A DNA stretch of 64,000 nt from Chryseobacterium daeguense DSM 19388. GTDB lineage: Bacteria; Bacteroidota; Bacteroidia; Flavobacteriales; Weeksellaceae. Numbering within the stretch: the stretch's first letter is position 1; every line of letters begins with the position of its first letter. The notes below the pieces were generated by a model. It made no database searches. It saw nothing but the letters and a program-made list of their open reading frames with translations, and was not told the origin of the DNA. The translations under genes and the position numbers were made by a program. The stretch covers positions 1 to 64,000 of the forward strand of contig NZ_AUMT01000002.1 in the NCBI RefSeq assembly GCF_000430825.1, read 5' to 3'. Below, piece by piece: positions 1-8,966 of this stretch.

Positions 1-1
1 C

Positions 2-292
2 TTACCCCTCTCTCTTGGAGAAGATGCCTACCGCCTTTTTTAAGATATCACGTTCAAGCTTTGTTTCTTCCAGTTCTTTGCGAAGTCTCAATAACTCTTC
101 CCTTATTGGATCAGAGGATATTTGTTTTTCCTTGCTAAGTTTACCTTCTTTGTGAAGTTTTCGCCAATTAACGAGACTTTCTTTACAGATCCCAAATTCT
201 TCAGCTACCGAGGATACATTGCCTCGCTGCTCACTTAAAGATACTGCTTGGATCTTAAACTATAGACTGTAATTTTTTCTGATCTTTTTCAT
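2..292 (-). pseudogene. IS3-family transposase OrfA remnant, broken by a nonsense codon
   Basis: The minus strand reads 97 codons from an ATG at 292 to a TAA at 2-4. Apart from one TAG at codon 11 (260-262) the reading is open. The product has the OrfA layout of IS3 elements: a helix-turn-helix segment (FKIQAVSLSEQRGNVSSVAE, then a predicted recognition helix ending in NWRKLHKEGKL) followed by a leucine-zipper-like tail (ELLRLRKELEETKLERDIL). The TAG lies where relatives usually carry Glu before FKIQAV, so a GAG to TAG change is the likely lesion; this is inference from family memory. OrfB would lie below position 1, outside the window. A restart after codon 11 cannot be excluded. Confidence 0.75.
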
Positions 293-296
293 ACTC

Positions 297-1028
297 TTAA
301 AGATAAAGAGTATAAGAATTGTGTCCTAACAAAGTTAGCAACTCCAAATTTTTCTTGTTAGAAATTCCTATTCGCAGGTTTTTTATTCTATAGCTTTGTT
401 TTGATAAATAAGGTGTTGTAAATATTACATTATTTATTCCTTTGTTTAATGAGCTATTTGAAATTGGCTCAGACTGATGCGTCCAAATTTTATTTGAGGA
501 AGTATTATTGCCTCCTTTTGCCGGCTTATCATTGATGACTTTACTAATATCATTATAACTTCCAAATCCATACAGCTCATACTCTAAGGTATACTGATAA
601 TCCGGATTTGTATCTTCTTTGATATCAATATTAAAAATATTATCAAATACCTGATCAATAGGATGATCTGCATCTGTACCGATTATTCCTTCTTTAATGT
701 CTGAAATATAATATCTTACATTATTTATTGGCTCAATGTATTTTTTCGGTTTTTCTAATGCGTTTATAACCTTACTCTGAGCCTTAGGTGCAACATCAGG
801 TTGGCTGGCCTCATTTGATCCGGCTGTTTTATTTCCAAAATCAAAGTTGTCTGATGTTATAGGTGAAGTTTCTTTTAAGTTTTTAGTTTTTATCAAATCT
901 AAATTGTCACGCTTATTCAAATAGTTGAAATTAGCATGTGCGTGAATCTGAGACCAACAAGTTAAAAATACTATTGAATTCAGCAGTTTTGTGTGTTTTC
1001 TGAAAACACTTAATAAAGATCCTTTCAT
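297..1028 (-). pseudogene. 5' part of a secreted protein gene, apparently cut by the IS element
   Basis: A 243-codon reading frame with an N-terminal hydrophobic segment (about residues 14-31) that could be a signal peptide. A low-complexity polar region follows (about 35-95), then a region that may fold (about 100-230). No family was recognised. The frame ends at 297, directly beside the OrfA remnant that starts at 292, and its last codons (GHNSYTLYL) may already be IS sequence. The most economical reading is that the IS inserted here and removed the 3' part. The gene lies 44 nt downstream of the frameshifted T9SS cargo gene in the same direction, so it may belong to the same surface-protein operon. 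A complete short gene is possible but less likely. Confidence 0.45.
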
Positions 1029-1072
1029 TCGATGTGTTTTTGTTTAATTACCCGAGGGAGGGCAGATAGTTA

Positions 1073-3039
1073 TTAGTTTTTAACAATAAGTTTAAATACT
1101 TTGATTTCAGACGTAGTTTTTACAATAATTAAGTAAACACCTTCTGTTCCAAGAGTATCCTGAATTTCGTAATATTCTTTTCCTTTTTCCTGGATGGTTT
1201 TTATAAGCCTTCCTGAAGCATCGTGAATTTTTACTTCTACATTTTCTTTTTTGTCAGAAGATATTCGAATCGTAAACGTCTGTCCTTTTGGAACAGGATT
1301 AGGATAAATGACTATTCCGTTTTCTCTTTTTCTTGTAACTTTTACTGTATCAGTTTTGGTACATCCGTCTGATGTAGTAACCTTTACTGTATACTCACCA
1401 GGCTCGTAAACTGAAATATTTGGAGCACTGCTTGTGAAACCATTATCCGATGTCCAAGAATAAGATGCGTGAGAGTCCGTAATCTGTGTAGAAGCATCAA
1501 ACTGGGCAGGAATTCCTGAAGCAATTACTACATCGGCACCAAGATCTAAATTGATGGAGCTAAAGTCATTGATCACAAAATCATAAGAGGTCACATTGTT
1601 ATTAGCATCAGTAATAGTAAGATGATAATTCCCTATTGCTAAATTGGGAAACGACATTTGTGATGTCTGGCTGGTAATGTTTTGTACGTTTCCATTGCCT
1701 GTAAGCGCAATAGTGAAAGGAGCTTTCCCTCCTTTAATATCAAGATTAAGAGTTCCTTTAGTTACTGTACAAGTTGGCTGTAAAAGGTTATAAAGGGATA
1801 AAATTTTATCTCCTAACGCAAATGAAAAAACATCGGTACCCGATAAATCTTTGTCAAAAATTACATCTTTAAAATATACATTTTGATTTATATCCACATG
1901 ATCCATTGGATAAGCTTCAACATCATTTGTATTAAAACTTCCCAGACCAGATCTGTCAATTAGAAGCCAAAGTTTCTTATCTGAAGGAATTTGTGATATA
2001 ATATCTTTCGTTGAAAAAACAACTTCCGTAGGAATTGTCTGAGAATTTTCTGATGTAAATCTTGCTTTCCATTTTCTTTTAAGAAGCTTGTATCCGAAGG
2101 TTTCTGATCCCAGCTCCAATGGCTTTTATTATCCCCCCAAATCAAAAAGCTTTGGTCAGAAAACTGAGCATTGTTTGATCTGTTATCAGCTGTCAGGCTT
2201 TTCGCCGCTATCACAAGGCGCTTTTGCTCAGAAGAGCTTGTTGCCTGTTTTTGGTAAAGCGCGGAGTGCTCATCCCTAGCTATTCCTGCGATATTTGCCG
2301 GATAATCATTGTAATCCTCCTGCTTCCAGATCTTTTTATTTTTCGAGCTTAAATACTCTGTGTATGGCATTGTAATAGCGTACTTTACAGCTAAATAGGA
2401 ATTTACCCTGTTTCTCTCGTTAAGAGTAAGTATTTTTTTATACGCAAAAAACTCAGGAATCTTTCCTTTAAAATTTTTCCACTGATGGTTTCCTGCGTCT
2501 TTACCTACATATAATGCAGATAGGCCGGTGTTTCCAATTACTTTTGTCACCTGGCTGGAAGGACTTCCAAATTTGGAATATAAACTAAAGGAAGCTAAAG
2601 TATCAATGATACTTGTATTTATATAATTAATCTGATCATTGTTATATCTGAATAATGTTTTGGTTCCATAATAAAGCTCTTTTTCATCAGTATTATCGGT
2701 AGTGAATAAAGCTGTTTCTGAATTTTCATTCTTATTTTGATATGCAGTAAAGAAATTCAATTTATCTGCAGTTTCTATCACAAAAGGGAATTTAAGATAA
2801 TCATCAGTTCCATCAAATTCCAGACTTTCATTATAATTCAATAAAGAATAATTTGGTTTGTTGGAAGCGGCTAACGCCTGGATTTGATGCTGATTACCAC
2901 TATAATCCTGGTATACAAGAGCAGGTGTCTGAAGAGAGTTTGTTTTGTACCATACACTCATCCCTCTTACTCCTCCCGGAGATTGGGCGTTCAGCACACA
3001 TATAAAGAAGACCCAAAAGCTTGCTAAAATTTTTTTCAT
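1073..3039 (-). pseudogene. LamG-like T9SS cargo protein, frameshifted
   Basis: One gene read in two frames. The 5' part starts at 3039 with a signal peptide ending LNAQ. It continues through a LamG/concanavalin-like segment (about residues 20-215, containing FDGTDDYL) and a conserved module around NIAGIARDEHSALYQKQ, and reaches FLIWGDNKS. The 3' part is in the -1 frame and resumes at LLKRKWKARF. It holds an SprB-like repeat, a PKD-like module (SWTSDNGFT) and a C-terminal type A sorting domain (VIYPNPVPKGQTF to FKLIVKN). Adding one A in the run at 2077-2080 restores the expected FLKRKWK and a product of about 655 residues. The gene follows the subtilase gene by 8 nt. Authentic mutation and sequencing error cannot be told apart here. 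Confidence 0.8.
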
Positions 3040-3047
3040 GTTTTGTT

Positions 3048-5288
3048 TTATTTGATTATTAGTTTTTTTGTCTCCTTGAATTCCTCAGTTTCTATTGATA
3101 TCATATAAATACCTTGTTTCAAAGTTCTTGTATTTATTGTTTTGGCAAAATTTCCTTTAGGAAACTTACCTGAGCTCTGCTCTGTGTTCAATAGTTTACC
3201 CGAAGCATCATAGATTGAAATTTTCACAGAAGATTCTTTTTGCAGATCAAATCTTACATTTACCTCTTCTTTCGCCGGGTTTGGAAACAAGATAAAATTC
3301 TCGGAACTAGTAATGCTGTTTTCATTGGTAGCAAGAGCTCCTGAATCTACTCTTTGCTGTGCAATATATTTTAAGGCTGAAATGATATCGAAGCACGGTG
3401 TGATAAAAGCATGGAAACCAGAACCATGTTCAGCATGAAACCCCGTTAATAATGTGATATCTCTTGATGCAATGTATTCCACATTTTGTACTGGCGCTAC
3501 AATTTTATTACTTGCAACAATTCGTTTTGCCAATATTGTCTGGCTGGTTGAAATGTCATCTGTAGGACTTACCAGAGTTTTTAAATCATCCTTATAGCAA
3601 AAATCTACATTTGAAACCACCAGAGAAAAAGCCTGGGTTCCATTTGGTAGCAGAGGAGTTGTATTTGTCTTAGGAGAGATAATAATTTTATATGTTGTTT
3701 TTTCAGGATTTTTTATATCAACCCTCTCAATTGTATCTACATCATTGGTAGAATTATTTGTAGCGGCTCCTGTTAAATTACTCATGCCTCCCAGTTTCCA
3801 GGGATAATAAGTCCTTTCCGTTCCGTTTGCATTAATTTTAATAATCTTTAGGTCCAGATCGTTAATGACATTGGGATTATTGAGATCTACAACATTATTT
3901 ACTAAATTCCCTTGCGGGTCTGTCCATGAAATAGTTGCTGATAATGGCTGGGTGGTATCAAAAGGAACTACATAAAGAGTATATTTTTTTCCCTGCTCTA
4001 ATGTTACTTCTTTTATTAAAGTAGATTTTTTCTCCCCGTTTATGGTCCCTTCAATATTATTATAAATTGCGGCCGAAGCTCTTTTGGCATCAGCCAGTCC
4101 CCATCCATAAATATAATCCGGTCCTTCCGTCCCTTTATCATTTGCTGTATGAGCAAGTAGTGCCCGCACGGTAGATGAGAGCATATAATTTTGTGAAGGA
4201 TTTACAGATTTATAATATTGCTGGAGCAGTGTAATTATCCCGGAAACTACTGCAGCAGCTGATGATGTTCCTCTGTAAGTTCCATAGGCAGAATCATACG
4301 TTTCTATCGAAGAATAAATATTTTCTCCAGGAGCACAGATATCCGGTTTTATTCTTCCGTCATCAGACGGTCCATAGCTGCTAAAGGCCGAAATATCGAA
4401 TGCTTCGTCAGAATTCATATTAACATTCTTTTTTGCAGAGGCAACTACTAAAACATTTTTTGCGACACCTGCACCTTCCAATAAATCATAGCCTCCCTTT
4501 GCTGCAACCTGAGGCACTATAGCCGGATCTGTCTCTCTGGCATTTCCTGCCGCTTTTACAATCTGAAGATAGGGTCTCAGGTACATAAGATTATCCCAGG
4601 ACTGAGCAGTTATGTTATATTTCCCGAATTGATAGGTCTGCAGGTAAAGAGGATCAAAACCATAGCTGTTATTGGCAACCAATATTCCGTTGTTTCCTGG
4701 AAAATAGGCTTCGGATAACATTTCACTTACGTCATTTGTCCAGTCGTAAGCATTAATTTTTGCTCCATGCGCAATTCCTCTTGCATCAGCTTCGCCATTG
4801 TTTCCAACTAAGGTTCCCGCGATGTTTGTACTATGCCGAGAAATCGTTTGATTTTGCAAATTATCATAGCCGTTAATCTTTCCTGTCAGTAACTTATGTG
4901 TTGTTCTGGGTTTTGAGAAATCCCATTGTCCTATGAGCATATTTGTCCCGTCAATATTAAGTCCCAAACCTCCGCCGGAATAAAGATTATCTGCTTTTGT
5001 CATTTTTGCAGCTCCTGCATTTAAGGTTGTATAATACAAAGGTCTGCCTGTTTCATCAGCTCCTATTAATTGCTTATCATTCCCATTTTCATGGATGAAT
5101 TCTTTATGACCTAAACTTTTAAGTCTTTGGACCTCATTTTTCTGAAGATTACTATATTGAGCCATTTTATTGCTAAATGTCAATATTGCTTTTTCTTTCG
5201 TTCTTAATGTATCTTTTGTCTGGCTATATGATGATATAAAGAACAAAACTGAAACTCCGATTAATGATCTGAGATAAATTTTGTGCAT
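3048..5288 (-). CDS. secreted S8 (subtilisin-like) serine peptidase with T9SS sorting domain
   Basis: 746 residues. A signal peptide (about 1-23) is followed by a subtilase domain with the triad visible: Asp123 in GQWDFSKPRTTH, His152 in RHSTNIAGT and Ser342 in GTSSAAAVVSG. Asn249 in KAAGNA fits the oxyanion position. After the catalytic domain comes a jelly-roll-like region (about 410-560) and a type A sorting domain at the C-terminus (LFPNPAKEEVNVRF to ETKKLIIK). It should be exported across the outer membrane by the type IX system and released or anchored. The LamG-like cargo gene starts 8 nt downstream, so the two are probably co-transcribed. Substrate unknown; family assignment is firm. 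Confidence 0.93.
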   Translation of the reverse strand: MHKIYLRSLIGVSVLFFISSYSQTKDTLRTKEKAILTFSNKMAQYSNLQKNEVQRLKSLGHKEFIHENGNDKQLIGADETGRPLYYTTLNAGAAKMTKADNLYSGGGLGLNIDGTNMLIGQWDFSKPRTTHKLLTGKINGYDNLQNQTISRHSTNIAGTLVGNNGEADARGIAHGAKINAYDWTNDVSEMLSEAYFPGNNGILVANNSYGFDPLYLQTYQFGKYNITAQSWDNLMYLRPYLQIVKAAGNARETDPAIVPQVAAKGGYDLLEGAGVAKNVLVVASAKKNVNMNSDEAFDISAFSSYGPSDDGRIKPDICAPGENIYSSIETYDSAYGTYRGTSSAAAVVSGIITLLQQYYKSVNPSQNYMLSSTVRALLAHTANDKGTEGPDYIYGWGLADAKRASAAIYNNIEGTINGEKKSTLIKEVTLEQGKKYTLYVVPFDTTQPLSATISWTDPQGNLVNNVVDLNNPNVINDLDLKIIKINANGTERTYYPWKLGGMSNLTGAATNNSTNDVDTIERVDIKNPEKTTYKIIISPKTNTTPLLPNGTQAFSLVVSNVDFCYKDDLKTLVSPTDDISTSQTILAKRIVASNKIVAPVQNVEYIASRDITLLTGFHAEHGSGFHAFITPCFDIISALKYIAQQRVDSGALATNENSITSSENFILFPNPAKEEVNVRFDLQKESSVKISIYDASGKLLNTEQSSGKFPKGNFAKTINTRTLKQGIYMISIETEEFKETKKLIIK

Positions 5289-5818
5289 ATGTGTATGGTT
5301 AAATATTGTTATATAATAAGTTGTAAGTCGTTTCAGGTGTTACCATTTTGCAAGTTTTTAATCAATTATTATTGTTTTGAAGACATTTTGTTGAACATAA
5401 GATGTAATGATATAAAGTTCCCCTAATCATTAATTCATCATATATAAAGTCATGATTAATCCCTACCTAGTCGCGTGAATTTAATTATTTTAAACTTTTG
5501 TATTGTTAGTAGCTGATTAACGAGTTTATCTGTCTGGAAACTATTTAATAAAAGCGGAAAATTGAAAACTGGAAACAGTAAAGAATTCTAATGCTAAGAA
5601 AAGAGTATTTTTATTCATCGTGTGTTTGTATTAATTCGTGCAAAAATACATTTAATTTTTAATAAGAATAATTTTTTTAAATTTTTTACTATGCGGAAAA
5701 TAGTAATTCAAATTGCTAAACAAAATTTTTGATGCCGAATAAAAACTGTTTATACTTCTTTTAAAAAAAGCCAGCTTATTTAAAGCTGGCTCAATATTTA
5801 GATTAAAAATTATCCCTG
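5289..5818. other. 530-nt noncoding stretch
   Basis: AT-rich, with no convincing gene. It holds the thiL terminator at its right end. A minus-strand TATTTTTG box at 5641-5648 could be a -7 element for the subtilase gene, which would give that mRNA a leader of about 340 nt. No good -33 partner was seen. Confidence 0.4.
5769..5791 (-). terminator. intrinsic terminator of thiL
   Basis: A 9-bp perfect stem (AGCCAGCTT/AAGCTGGCT) is followed on the minus strand by seven T residues. It sits 28 nt after the thiL stop codon. Confidence 0.85.
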
Positions 5819-6871
5819 CTAACTTCCCAAAAAGGCATCCCAGCCCTGTGCCGTTAGTGCCACCAATTGATTTGAGCCTCTTGCCACCATAAAATTGCCT
5901 TCCTCCTTTTCAACCGCATGTCCGATGATGGTAAAATCAGGATGATTTTTAATTTTATCAAAATCATTGGGAGAAATGGTGAATAGCAATTCATAATCCT
6001 CACCGCCGCTTAATGCCGCCATTACAGGATTCAGATTAAATTCATCGGCAGTAGTAATGGTTAAATTATCCATAGGAACCTTTTCCTCATATAATCTGAA
6101 ACCTGCTTTCGACTGATCTGAGAGATGCAGGATTTCAGATGCCAGACCATCAGAAACATCAATCATAGACGTTGGTTTAATATCCAATTGTTCTAAAATT
6201 CCTTTTACATCTGTTCTTGCTTCAGGTTTCAGCTGTCTTTCAAGAATATAGTCATACCCTTCCATTTCCGGCTGCATATTTGGATCAGCCAGAAATACAG
6301 CGTGCTCTCTTTCCAAAATCTGTAATCCCATGTAAGCTCCCCCCAAATCTCCGGTAACAACAAGAAGATCATTAGGCTTTGCACCGCTTCTCCTGACTAA
6401 ATTTTCTTCATTTTCAAGGCCAATTGCAGTGATGCTCATCACAAGACCTGCATTGGAACTGGTGGTATCACCGCCAATTAAATCAACTTTATATCTCTTG
6501 CAGGCAGCCTGAATTCCGGCATAGATTTCTTCCAAAGCTTCCACAGGAAAACGGTTGGAAACCGCCAGTGAAACCAGAATCTGTGTAGGAGTGGCATTCA
6601 TTGCTGCAATATCGCTAAGATTGGCCACAACAGCCTTATATCCCAAATGCTTCAAAGGAACATATCCTAAATTAAAATGAATACCTTCCGCCAACACATC
6701 CGTTGTAAGGACAACCTTCTTGTTTTCAGGATTAATGACTGCTGCATCATCTCCCACCCCAAGTTCCGATGATTCATTGAACAAAGGAAAAAATTGTGTA
6801 AGATGCTTAATTAATCCAAATTCTCCCAGTTTGGAAATTGGTGTTAATTCTGGTTCTTTATCTTCAAACAT
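5819..6871 (-). CDS. thiL: thiamine-phosphate kinase
   Basis: 350 residues, usual length for ThiL. It phosphorylates thiamine monophosphate to thiamine diphosphate in the last step of cofactor synthesis, in the cytoplasm. Family landmarks are the N-terminal GVGDDAAVI (residues 38-46), TTDVLAEGIHF with the Mg-binding Asp, the LSDIAAM motif, GGDTTSS and the C-terminal SGGEDYELLF. The AIR-synthase-like two-domain layout is complete. It is a single gene: a terminator follows it, and the thioesterase gene upstream is separated by 80 nt, so weak co-transcription is possible. No TPP riboswitch was seen near it, which fits a salvage or last-step enzyme in this lineage. Confidence 0.95.
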   Translation of the reverse strand: MFEDKEPELTPISKLGEFGLIKHLTQFFPLFNESSELGVGDDAAVINPENKKVVLTTDVLAEGIHFNLGYVPLKHLGYKAVVANLSDIAAMNATPTQILVSLAVSNRFPVEALEEIYAGIQAACKRYKVDLIGGDTTSSNAGLVMSITAIGLENEENLVRRSGAKPNDLLVVTGDLGGAYMGLQILEREHAVFLADPNMQPEMEGYDYILERQLKPEARTDVKGILEQLDIKPTSMIDVSDGLASEILHLSDQSKAGFRLYEEKVPMDNLTITTADEFNLNPVMAALSGGEDYELLFTISPNDFDKIKNHPDFTIIGHAVEKEEGNFMVARGSNQLVALTAQGWDAFLGS

Positions 6872-6951
6872 ATCTTTTTATTATAAGTAAATGAGTAATT
6901 GGTAATAAGTAATGCCTGAACATTAAACTTAAAACATTAATTTTAAACTCT

Positions 6952-7443
6952 TTAAGAGAATTCCGCAGGATTAATATTCTCCGGACGGAAAGGAAGTTTT
7001 TTAAAATCTTCTCTTATTAAAACAACCGTTTCAGGCGATTTATATTTGTTGATTGCTTCCACAACATCATCCGGCGGAGTCGTCATTTTTCTCAGCATTG
7101 TATCAATCCAAACGCCCGTAGCTTCAGCAGTTGCACAATGATCACCATCCGGAGTGTAAAATTTGTGCACAAAACGGTAAATCGAACAATCTTCCGCGCA
7201 GGCATCAATTTCCAGGCTTACAATCACGGTCTGATCAGCAAATATTTCCTTGAAAAAAGAAAACCTTTCATGCATAATTACAGGTCCTATTCCCCACCGG
7301 CTCATCTGGGTAACTCCCATTTTTTCCTGCTTCATAAAAGCCATTCTGGTTTGTGCACAATATTGTACGTAAGATGAATTTGCTAAATGTTTGTTGGCAT
7401 CAAGATCACTCCAGCGTACTTCGAATTTATGGTAAAAAATCAT
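6952..7443 (-). CDS. acyl-CoA thioesterase, hot-dog fold (4HBT/YbgC-like)
   Basis: 163 residues. The N-terminal VRWSDLDANKHLANSSYVQY has the hot-dog thioesterase signature, with an Asp (13 or 15) at the catalytic position and the Asn/His-containing turn that starts the long central helix. It probably hydrolyses acyl-CoA thioesters; chain length is not predictable. Its upstream region is shared with the divergent FAD oxidoreductase gene and holds a 27-bp inverted repeat. It transcribes toward thiL. Closest alternative is a 4-hydroxybenzoyl-CoA thioesterase-type housekeeping protein of the same fold. Confidence 0.85.
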   Translation of the reverse strand: MIFYHKFEVRWSDLDANKHLANSSYVQYCAQTRMAFMKQEKMGVTQMSRWGIGPVIMHERFSFFKEIFADQTVIVSLEIDACAEDCSIYRFVHKFYTPDGDHCATAEATGVWIDTMLRKMTTPPDDVVEAINKYKSPETVVLIREDFKKLPFRPENINPAEFS

Positions 7444-7488
7444 TTAAATTTTGTTTTAAATATAAATAATAAAGTTTCTGATAAGTTC

Positions 7489-7621
7489 AACCACAAAAGA
7501 AGCAAAAGATTTAAATACATTACAACAAAGATTTTCAAAAACTAATGTGCTCCTAATTTTTATTGTCGAAAGGCAACTTAAATTAACTTAAATGTTTAAA
7601 TCTTTTGCTTCTTTTGTGGTT
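7489..7621. repeat. MITE-like inverted repeat between divergent genes
   Basis: Two perfect 27-bp arms (7489-7515 and 7595-7621) in inverted orientation, separated by 79 nt. The arms begin AACCACAAAAGAAGC. The element sits in the divergent intergenic space between the thioesterase and FAD oxidoreductase genes. No protein is encoded, so it is either a miniature non-autonomous element or a large hairpin. Confidence 0.8.
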
Positions 7622-7702
7622 AACAAATTATAAGATTTCACTTTAAAGTTCAAAAAATTATATTCTTCAAAATTACTCAAATAAGATGGTTTATAAAAAT
7701 TG

Positions 7703-7710
7703 TAGTTTTG
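7703..7710 (+). promoter_or_regulatory. -7 box (TAGTTTTG) before the FAD oxidoreductase
   Basis: Exact match to TAnnTTTG, 35 nt before the ATG. No TTTG was found at the usual -33 spacing, so support is partial. Confidence 0.4.
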
Positions 7711-7744
7711 TAAAAATAATCTTGCGCATAAGATTAATAAAACT

Positions 7745-8950
7745 ATGAAACAAATAATCATTATCGGAGGCGGAGCGGCAGGATTTTTCTGTGCTGCGAA
7801 TCTTGACGAAAAGAAATATAAAATTACCATTCTTGAACAGAATTCAGACGTTCTTCAGAAAGTGAAAATTTCCGGAGGCGGAAGATGCAATGTAACCCAT
7901 GCGTGCTTTGATGCCAGAGAATTAGTACAGTTTTATCCCCGCGGAAACAAAGAACTTCTGAGCGTTTTCACAAAATTTCAGCCCGGAGATACAATGGACT
8001 GGTTTGATCAACGAAAAGTTTCGTTGAAGATAGAAAATGACAACAGGGTCTTTCCTGAAAGCAATTCTTCCCAGACCATTATCAATACTTTCTTACAGGA
8101 AATCCAGAATAAAAATGTAGAGGTTAAAACCAAATGTTCCGTTAAAGAAATTCAAAAATTTGATGAAAAATATCTTGTTAAGACAAGTTTAGGTGACTTC
8201 GAAGCAGATTTTGTGATTTATACTACCGGAAGCTCCCCGAAATCATTGAAAATGATTGAAAGTCTGGGTCATAAAATTATTGATCTTGTCCCTTCACTTT
8301 TTACTTTTAATATTAAAGATGATTTACTGAAGGATCTGGCCGGAACCAGTTTTGAAATGGCAGAAACAGCTATTCCCAAACTGAAAACGGAAGAAAGCGG
8401 TCCGCTTTTGATTACACATTGGGGACTTTCAGGCCCGGCTATACTAAAAATTTCGGCTTGGGAAGCAATCAATCTGGCTAAAGTGAAATATAACTTTGAA
8501 ATAGAGGTTAATTTTATTTCAAAAGATCCGGATGAGGCCGAAGAATTATTTCAAAATTTCAAACACTCAAATCCCAAAAAGACAATTGGGCAATCGAAGA
8601 TTTTTGATATAACAAACCGCTTCTGGCAGAGAATTCTGGAAGTTTCAAATGTGGACTTAAATAAGCAGGTTGCCAATATTTCGGGAAAAGAAATGCAGGC
8701 GATTATTGGAAATTTATGCAAAAAAAAGTTTCAGGTGACCGGAAAATCAACTTTTAAAGATGAATTTGTGACGGCTGGCGGCGTAGATTTAAAAGAAATT
8801 AATTTTAAAAATATGTCTTCGAAAATTTTGCCTAACTTTTACATTGCCGGAGAAGTTTTAAATATCGATGCCGTAACTGGCGGCTTTAACTTTCAGGCAT
8901 GCTGGAGTGAAGCATGGCTGATTGCGCAGGATTTGAATAAAAATTATTAA
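7745..8950 (+). CDS. FAD-dependent oxidoreductase, HI0933/YhiN family
   Basis: 401 residues, typical of the HI0933 family (often named aminoacetone oxidase family). An N-terminal Rossmann dinucleotide motif (IIIGGGAAGFFCAANL) binds FAD, SGGGRCNVTH follows, and the C-terminal family signature is GEVLNIDAVTGGFNFQACWSEAW. It is a cytoplasmic flavoprotein; the physiological substrate of this family is not established. It opens a plus-strand run of four genes ending at 11822; the next gene is 16 nt downstream. No residue loss was noticed in the FAD-binding motifs. Confidence 0.9.
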   Translation: MKQIIIIGGGAAGFFCAANLDEKKYKITILEQNSDVLQKVKISGGGRCNVTHACFDARELVQFYPRGNKELLSVFTKFQPGDTMDWFDQRKVSLKIENDNRVFPESNSSQTIINTFLQEIQNKNVEVKTKCSVKEIQKFDEKYLVKTSLGDFEADFVIYTTGSSPKSLKMIESLGHKIIDLVPSLFTFNIKDDLLKDLAGTSFEMAETAIPKLKTEESGPLLITHWGLSGPAILKISAWEAINLAKVKYNFEIEVNFISKDPDEAEELFQNFKHSNPKKTIGQSKIFDITNRFWQRILEVSNVDLNKQVANISGKEMQAIIGNLCKKKFQVTGKSTFKDEFVTAGGVDLKEINFKNMSSKILPNFYIAGEVLNIDAVTGGFNFQACWSEAWLIAQDLNKNY

Positions 8951-8966
8951 CATAAAAAACAACACA

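Noticed and set aside
2070..2090. Programmed -1 frameshift in the T9SS cargo gene
   Set aside because: No X-XXY-YYZ slippery heptamer in the zero frame; a lost A explains the break better.
7588..7830. 80-codon reading frame antisense to the FAD oxidoreductase start
   Set aside because: Shadow of the FAD-binding motif and the inverted repeat.
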